From contig NW_006281099.1 of assembly GCF_000203795.2 (NCBI RefSeq), positions 1,491,774-1,555,773 on the forward strand: a stretch of DNA of 64,000 bases, read 5' to 3'. The first letter of the stretch is position 1. Each line of letters opens with the position of its first letter. A program made the position numbers and the translations under genes. Shown here piece after piece: positions 57,993-64,000 of this stretch. The notes under the pieces were generated by a model. That model was not told where the DNA came from. It saw nothing but the letters and a program-made list of their open reading frames with translations, and did no database searches. Origin of the DNA: Batrachochytrium dendrobatidis JAM81. Its lineage: Eukaryota; Chytridiomycota; Chytridiomycetes; Rhizophydiales.

Positions 57993-60630
57993 ATGGATAT
58001 CAACCCAAATGGTTGGACTTGTTCTCGTCTGGCGATGCATCTCGATGGATCTTGTCTTGCTTATTTCACACGGACTTCTTTAGACTACTTTCCAAACAAT
58101 GAATTCATTCATGCCCATTTATCCCCTCCTGGAGTTGTTTTAGTCATTGAATCTATCCTGCATGTCCAGCATCAGCCTACATCTGTAGATTCGCATCAAT
58201 CACAACGCACTCTATTGTTTCGTGGTCTGGTTTCTGCTGCTCCGCTGCGTTTTGATTTTATTGCTCGACGTATCATTCAGTTCAAAAACAAATTCTGTCC
58301 GTTGCCTTATCTGCCCTTCCATTTGCTTGACGAGAGTGAAAAATCGCTGATTAAAATGGTACTTGGCTAGATTGACTGTACTGCTGTTTTAATCATGTTG
58401 ATTTGCTAATGCATTTATCAGTACTCTTCTCCACTACAATTTTGTCGATGGCCAACAGCATTGCCCGAATCGCAGGACTCTCGGCAATCTCCAAATAAAC
58501 ATATCTCGCTGGAAACTCCAATTTCCTTGGATTCAACTCCACATTATACTCTTCGTTGTCCGAATGTGCTTACTGTTCAAACAGTAGATCGTTTGGCTCA
58601 ATTGACATTGGACTCCCATTTATATTCCTTTCGTGTCACCTTTCCTGCTTTAGTCGATGTCTTGGATGGTGCATCTCAACCTTCTGTCACGCCGATATGC
58701 AAAAAGTATAGCTATCTGCCTATTACCCAATCATATTCCATCTATGATTATCCAGATTGGTGCAAACCTGCTCTTGATTTATTATTACAGCGTCCAGACA
58801 ATGACTCGAAGCATCAGTCTGGTCTTTCTGATTTTAGAAAATACACTCCAGTACAATTCCCAACTGCCGCACCCGGAAGCATATCTCTGTCAGCAACGCT
58901 CAACTCCCAATTCTTGCCTTGCGCCGATACTACTCAAACCAAACATGCAGATTCTGCCGTTGTTTTACAGACCAAAGAAGCCACGTTTCGTGTTTTTCCC
59001 ACTTTATCCTCTACTCGGGGCGATTCCAACTTTCGAGTCTTCGTTGTCTGGGAAGATGACGGCACCCTTTTTCTCACTGACGATCAACTTGAATTTATGT
59101 ATATGCTTGATTATGAAAGTGCTTGTGAATCACAAACGTTTGTAATCAATAGTCCGCCTCCAGTCGCTCGCCATCCAGTTTCTAAACAAGTGTGAGTGGT
59201 GTATTGTTTTATCACCGTATTCGCGTAAAATGCAACTTATCTATCTTGGAATATACAATGGTCGAGTGCTCGTTGATTTCCTACTACACATTGACGGCCT
59301 TTTCAATTTTTCCAGAAACAACTCCATCATATGATACCATGAATCAAACTATAATTTTGAATTTCCTTTTCTTCACTTGACAGTCATACACTGCACGATC
59401 ACCAGATTGATCCATTGTAACTCAGATATTGGGTTTGACTGTTTTGAATCAAATTTCACTTTTTGTATCCTGACACCACATATGTGATCGCGCTCTAGTT
59501 CAAAACAAAGGGTGCAGGAATGCAACTATATGTGCCAATCACCACGAGAAACACTAGTGAACTAAGGGATTTAAAAAACAATGCTGTCCAGTAAATTAGG
59601 TGGAGACTAGATGTTTATTATACATTGGCACTGCTATTTAATGGTTTATTTTACGTGAATACGGTTGTAATGTGTCAAAGATTGAATATTCAATCACATT
59701 TATATAATTTTTTAAATGATTTATTGTCGCATGTGTTTGACTAACGCTATTTGTAAACAACAGCTATCCACTACAAAGTATTATTTCGACATGCATCGAT
59801 CTGTATTACAATATGCTCAAATTCGATTGTCCTGTTCAGGATGTAAATCATGTCAATCCACTCAAATCTGGTATATATTGTTGTAATTGGACTAATGTAT
59901 TGAATCATCATATAGAGTTTTTAACCAAAATCCAACTTGATTCGTTTTTCAATACATCAGAAAATAGTTTAAAGTTGTCATCGGTTGTGCATGAAACAGT
60001 CAGTGTACCCCATTTAGGAATGTTTACATCGTATTTAGACGGGCGAGTATCGGTGCTTTTTGTAGATCGTAGTATGTTGGAAATGCGATATAATCCAGCC
60101 AATTCGACTGGCATATGCAAGATACTAAGTTCTGATGGAGAAACGGTCATTGTTCGACTTGAGCGACCATTAGGTTATATCAAGTAGGTTACATATATTT
60201 TAGTATGAACAGCAGTGGCTTGTTGGTGCTGGGCATCAACTCAATACATCCTTATTATATATGTTTTAATAGCTATATTCGACCTGCAATGGAATTCTTT
60301 AAATGGACCTATTCAGACCATCAAACTCGCAATGCACTTCAGTCTAAACGCACCGAAATCAACAGCATAGTTGATACCATGCGTCAAAGATCAAACCAAT
60401 TTACCAGTCGTTTACAAGGTAATTCTAAATTGTACTGTTACCCTATTATTACAAACTCAAGTTTAAAAAACAGAGCAACTGATTTATACTTGCATGACTA
60501 CTGATTAATCTGTTTTATTCGACAAGCTATTTCAGATAAAAGTAGTTCAAAAACAGGGACCGCTCAGCAAACATACCATAGGATGATTACAGATACTCAA
60601 CAGCGCATCAAATTATATCTATCAAATTGA
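57993..60630 (+). CDS. C5orf34-like protein (polo-box-like, centriole-associated family)
   Basis: Five exons: 57993-58358, 58422-59191, 59764-60183, 60273-60418, 60536-60630; 598 residues. Matches to the C5orf34 family are modest but run along the length: an N-terminal beta-rich part (FIHAHLSPPGVVLVI; LPFHLLDESEKSLI), a middle with FRVFVVWEDDGTLFLTDD, and a C-terminal part with HLGMFTSYLDGRVSVLFVDRSMLEMRY and DGETVIVRLERP, followed by a helix (IRPAMEFFKWTY). Function is poorly known; family members are found in organisms with centrioles. Intron 2, 572 bp, carries a mobile element. The gene converges on the cyclophilin gene, 49 bp apart. Confidence 0.75.
59213..59667 (+). mobile_element. CCGTATTCAC-family element inside an intron of the C5orf34-like gene
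   Basis: Terminal repeats CCGTATTCGCGTAAAATG and TTTTACGTGAATACGG. Internal blocks (ATATACAATGGTCGAG, GCACGATCACCAGATT, GCGCTCTAGTTCAA) are shared with the 12.4 and 40.5 kb copies. It lies 22 bp after the splice donor and 96 bp before the acceptor, in the same intron position class as the copy in the dehydrogenase gene. No transposase is present. Confidence 0.88.
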
Positions 60631-60679
60631 AACCATTGTTTTTTGGACAAGCATTTCAGCTGTTGCTTAGCAATCTGGT

Positions 60680-62319
60680 CTATCGACGTTGATGATTACC
60701 AGAATAAGAGCGGTCATATTTCTGTCCACACGCCATATATAGATTGTGATTCATACAAGTGTGTATTTAAATAAAGTTATATTGTTAGTCAACTGCAGCA
60801 TCAAATGATCATCACAACAACAGTTTAGGGCAAAGTTGCCAAATGATGCATCAGAACAATGGCATACCAAATTTCCGCGACCTTTTACTTGTCGACCCTT
60901 GGCATCTTTATGAGTACTAGAATTTCGGATGGGTAAATGATTTGATCGGGAATCTTTTTCTCGATGAAGAAAGGATTTGGGCTCTAGCCAACCTTCCGGT
61001 AAAGGTACAGCATGAACATCCTCGATCGGTTCTTCTGATGGTTCCTTGGCTTTATGATCTAATTTTGATGCTTTGTTTCTCTCAGTATCAGGTGAATTGC
61101 TGCTATTATCCGAGTCATCGTTGCTATCTTTGGATCGATGTGACCGTTTTTTGCTGGATTTTTTAGATTTTTTAGAATGGCGCCTCGACTTTGATTGTTT
61201 TAAAGACGATCGTTTTCTAGATTTATGTCGAATGCTGCTGGATTCAGAGTTGCTATCAGAATCAGACAAGCTACCTGATTCTGAACCAGAAGAATCAACA
61301 TCGGATAAAGTTTTCTGTTTTGATTTCGAGTCTTTGTTTGATTTGGTCAAGTCAGATTCGGGAATACGAGAATCTGTGGTAGGTTTTGCAGGCGCAACAC
61401 GCTCAAGCTCACCACAGTTGGAGATCAATACAGTTGCGTGAGGACGATCTTTTTTGTCAGTTGGAATGTTTTCAATTTTCCTAAACAGCTTTGTTCCCAG
61501 CACAAGGCGACCAAACACAACATGCTTTCCGTCTAGATGAGGTACAGGCTTAGATGTAATAAAAAACTGTGATCCATTTCTATTATACAAGTTTATAAGA
61601 TAAAGTATAGTTTAGTGGATATCAACATAGGTAATGGTTCGACAGTGTTTTTGAAAAGGAATACATACGTTCCAGGTCCACGATTGGCCATAGAGAGCAA
61701 ACAAGACTGATCGTGTTTGAATGTCAAGTTTTCATCCTTAAACGGACCACCATAAATAGATTCACCGCCTGTGCCATCACCTTTTGTGAAATCACCTCCT
61801 TGAACCATAAAGTCCTAAAATGTATTGTTATAGCAAGTTGGTTGGGTTTAATGATTGGGGTTTGGAAAGCCGTTGGTTGTATATTGTGAAATACTATTAA
61901 ATGTATTTCATTAAATCTGACGTAGACAACACCAGCCATAGTATACCTTGATAATTCTATGAAATTTGCTTCCCTTGAGCCAAAGCAGTGTACCATTGGC
62001 ATTCCGACCACGTTCACCTGTGCAAAGTGCTCTGTGAAGATCAGTGGATGCAGGATTCATTAATCAGTAAAGTGCATCAAGATCAAAATCAAAATACAGC
62101 TGACAGGTATAATCATGTACGTATTGAGAGATTCAAGTACCTAAAGTTTTCGGCAGTTATGGGAACTCTATCGGCAAAGAGCTCAAAAACTAGACGACCG
62201 CCTAATGCAGTATATGAATCGGACAAGGTAAGATCCAATTACAAAAACCGGTTAAAAATGTCAATTCCAATTACACCAGCATTGATGGCAGTAATAGCGA
62301 AACATACTTTTGATGCCAT
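60680..62319 (-). CDS. SR-rich nuclear cyclophilin (PPIG/CYP-RS type)
   Basis: Peptidyl-prolyl isomerase. Six exons: 62277-62319, 62141-62201, 61947-62031, 61669-61814, 60868-61579, 60680-60721; 362 residues. The cyclophilin domain has [70 protein letters not shown] and [12 protein letters not shown]; the catalytic Arg and Trp-equivalent regions are present. A Ser/Lys/Arg-rich tail follows, then [20 protein letters not shown]. The last, 42-nt exon replaces an implausible read-through tail rich in Cys. Such proteins bind splicing factors and the pol II CTD. Divergent from VMA21. Confidence 0.93.
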
Positions 62320-62407
62320 CGATATCAATATCCAGAAAGCAGCGAGGATTCGATGCCATAATGCGTGGAATGAGTCGAGTGTTGGATAAAGTGAAAACAA
62401 TTGAATA

Positions 62408-62432
62408 AGCACGTGAAACGCATCACGTGAAA
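62408..62432. promoter_or_regulatory. Tandem CACGTG boxes in the cyclophilin/VMA21 intergenic region
   Basis: CACGTGAAAC occurs at 62410 and again at 62424. The second core reads TCACGTGA, a palindrome. CACGTG is the core bound by bHLH(-LZ) factors. They lie 54-73 bp upstream of the VMA21 start and about 90-110 bp upstream of the cyclophilin start (163-bp gap), so either gene could be the target. Confidence 0.55.
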
Positions 62433-62482
62433 CCAAGTGAGTTGTTGTGCTTGCTGATGGATCGAGTTGAACCAACACAACA

Positions 62483-62997
62483 ATGGCCGATGTAGATCGG
62501 GAAGGGAGTACGCTGAGAGCTCGTAAATCTACTAATGAAAAGCATGCAGTTGCTTCTACTCGATCCACTCACAGCAAGCTGAATGTTTCAAGGTAAGGTG
62601 CTCAATCATGTGTCAATTCAAGCTATCTGTTCATTTGACTACACCAAGTTGCATGTATACTAACACTGATTATACTGTATAGATCTGCAGTATTCAACTT
62701 GGTGTTTTTTTCGATCCTAGTATTTGCTGTCCCTTTAGTAGTCTTTTTCTATGGAATGAATCATTGGTTCCAGGGTATGATTGCATTATAAAATATCATT
62801 GTCATCTACAATGCATTCTGAAAGTGGTTATGCTTAACGAATCTTGTTGGTTTTTAGATAATCCGACACTTGCAGGCATAGCAGCAGCACTATCAGCAAA
62901 TGCAGTGGTGATTCTGTTTGTAGTTGTAGCCTTTTCAGAGAGCGATGAAAGTGACAAGAATGATAGTATCAATAATAAATCTGACAAATCCAAATGA
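62483..62997 (+). CDS. VMA21: V-ATPase assembly factor VMA21
   Basis: Three exons: 62483-62592, 62683-62774, 62858-62997; 113 residues. Two membrane helices (FNLVFFSILVFAVPLVVFFYG and ALSANAVVILFVVVAF) are joined by a short loop with the conserved Asp-Asn (DNPTLAG). A basic N-terminal extension precedes them, and the hydrophilic tail ends NNKSDKSK; a terminal Lys-rich ER-retrieval signal is plausible but not canonical. VMA21 assembles the V0 sector in the ER. Confidence 0.93.
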
Positions 62998-63154
62998 GTC
63001 CAATAGCCAAACAGCAATTAAATATGTTCAAGTTTCTGCAGAGAATAAATCCAAACTGCTTGTTTTCCATTGGACGATCTGTAGATCCGTTTAAAGTGTA
63101 AAACTGTTCAATACAAAGTTTGTCCATTGAAATTGTAGTTTTGTTTTGCAAGTC

Positions 63155-63942
63155 ATGGCCAAGTCATCGCATGAAGGATTGAGAGAGCGCAAGACAGCAG
63201 CCTCTACCAATGGCACTGCTGATACTACTGCTGATTCGTCGTCTTCGATGTTTTTAAGCAGGCGAGGTATTTTAGAAAGGACGGTTACTAGAAAGATATT
63301 CTATTTATGGAGTCATGGGCTTTAATCCTTTATATGGTGGCATAACTGTAGCACATTCAAGCCCTACTGTAGTCAACCCTTTTGTTGCCAACGAGCTGCG
63401 TCATGCCACTGCAGACGCTGTGAAGCAGGTTCAGTCTGTTGCTGTCATCCACAACACCCTTGCATATTGACTCTGTTTTCATCTAAACAGTTTGTTGAAG
63501 GTGTCTTGGTCGTACTTTTACTAATATGCTTATTTGCAGATTTTGGTGGATGACTTTGGGTTTGTGGAAGATCACACCATCTCCAATGTTCAGCTGATTC
63601 TGGGCTACGTTTCTAGTATTTCCATTATTGCTGGATCTCTCTATAACTTTCTCGTGCCGTTTCATCAATCTATGAATCTGCTTTTGGTTTCCATGGCAAT
63701 GTGAGTAGTGGAACTGGTATAGACCATGTTTGGATCTACTGAAATACCGCAAGCTTTGACGCGCAATCTAAAACTGGCTGATTATCAAGCTTTAATATTT
63801 TACATTGCTCTGACTCAGTTTTTCATGCTTAATCTAAACTGATTGTAGATACGTAGTACTGAATACGGCACTTTCTGCATACAACCTGCTTTTTGCCAAG
63901 GATATCATGTTTGTGGGTGTCAGAAAAGATCACACTGGTGCT
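63155..63942 (+). CDS. SPCS2: Signal peptidase complex subunit 2 (3' end outside window)
   Basis: Non-catalytic subunit that helps the signal peptidase act near the translocon. Visible exons: 63155-63266, 63352-63428, 63540-63700, 63849-63942, then an intron running off the window (GTAAGT at 63943). About 148 residues are seen. A hydrophilic Ser/Thr N-terminus, then ADAVKQILVDDFGFVEDHT, two membrane helices (ILGYVSSISIIAGSLYNFL and LLLVSMAMYVVLNTALSAY) and the conserved VGVRKDHTGA identify the family. The second exon acceptor was chosen at TAACTGTAG because other AGs create stops. Confidence 0.92.
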
Positions 63943-64000
63943 GTAAGTATTTTGGCTACATTCCGTTAGTGTGTATTACTTTGCTTCAGGCTACTTGAGT

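Noticed and set aside
60751..60867. Cys-rich C-terminal extension of the cyclophilin read straight through
   Set aside because: It begins with a consensus donor (GTATGCC) after KGRGNL. Splicing to 60721 gives a typical SR-cyclophilin end.
1..64000. CRISPR array, toxin-antitoxin, phage or biosynthetic cluster
   Set aside because: No regularly spaced repeats with unique spacers and no such gene families were seen; the sequence is intron-rich eukaryotic DNA.

Overview
The window reads as nuclear DNA of a flagellated, chytrid-like early-diverging fungus. It is AT-rich and gene-dense, and almost every gene is cut by short introns (about 50-120 bp, sometimes up to about 290 bp) with T-rich 3' ends and TACTAAC-like branch points. 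The gene set mixes fungal housekeeping genes with flagellar/centriolar genes that most terrestrial fungi lack: an IFT52 intraflagellar-transport subunit, a CCP1-type tubulin deglutamylase and a C5orf34-like centriole-associated protein. I rebuilt the exon structures by hand from splice sites and reading-frame phase. All gene names are homology calls made from memory of the families; no database was searched.

Layout, left to right. 1-3084 (+): 3' part of a gene for a repetitive His/Glu/Val-rich protein with a coiled coil and a CAAX-like end. 3202-5708 (-) SMU1, then divergent 5845-7356 (+) proteasome alpha subunit PSMA3. 7457-10957 (-) cytosolic glutamyl-tRNA synthetase with a fused C-terminal EMAPII/tRNA-binding domain. 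11231-12259 (+) calponin-homology protein. 12896-15126 (-) IFT52, divergent from 15324-15955 (+) hotdog thioesterase. 16034-17071 (-) PITH-domain protein. 17152-19230 (-) phytochelatin synthase. 19731-23175 (-) Sel1-repeat protein. 23928-25676 (+) unrecognised Ser/Pro-rich protein. 26033-29627 (-) BRO1/ALIX. 29796-30482 (-) TSR2. 30588-33146 (-) ADCK2-like ABC1 kinase. 33945-39340 (-) CCP1. 39584-39655 (-) tRNA-Asp. 40382-42859 (+) glycerol-3-phosphate dehydrogenase. 42908-48935 (-) RIC1. 49205-53758 (+) multi-WD40 protein. 53811-54182 (-) COX19. 54854-55528 (+) LTO1. 55824-57823 (-) Ariadne-1. 57993-60630 (+) C5orf34-like. 60680-62319 (-) SR-rich cyclophilin. 62483-62997 (+) VMA21. 63155 to the window end (+) signal peptidase subunit 2, cut by the edge.

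Mobile DNA is a family of short non-autonomous elements ending in CCGTATTCAC...GTGAATACGG. Two near-identical about 330-bp copies in the same orientation bracket the Sel1 gene. Two near-identical about 480-bp copies in inverted orientation bracket exon 1 of the glycerol-3-phosphate dehydrogenase gene, one of them inside intron 1. Another copy sits in an intron of the C5orf34-like gene, and older relics lie at about 12.4-12.8 kb and 19.24 kb. A second, unrelated dispersed repeat occurs at about 33.2 kb and 54.3 kb.

I see no CRISPR array, bacterial-type operon or defence island. The genes look like ordinary independent transcription units arranged in divergent pairs with short shared promoters and convergent pairs with 48-118 bp between stop codons. 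The most unusual items are the repeat/CAAX protein at the left edge, the GluRS-EMAPII fusion, and the element pair around the dehydrogenase first exon.
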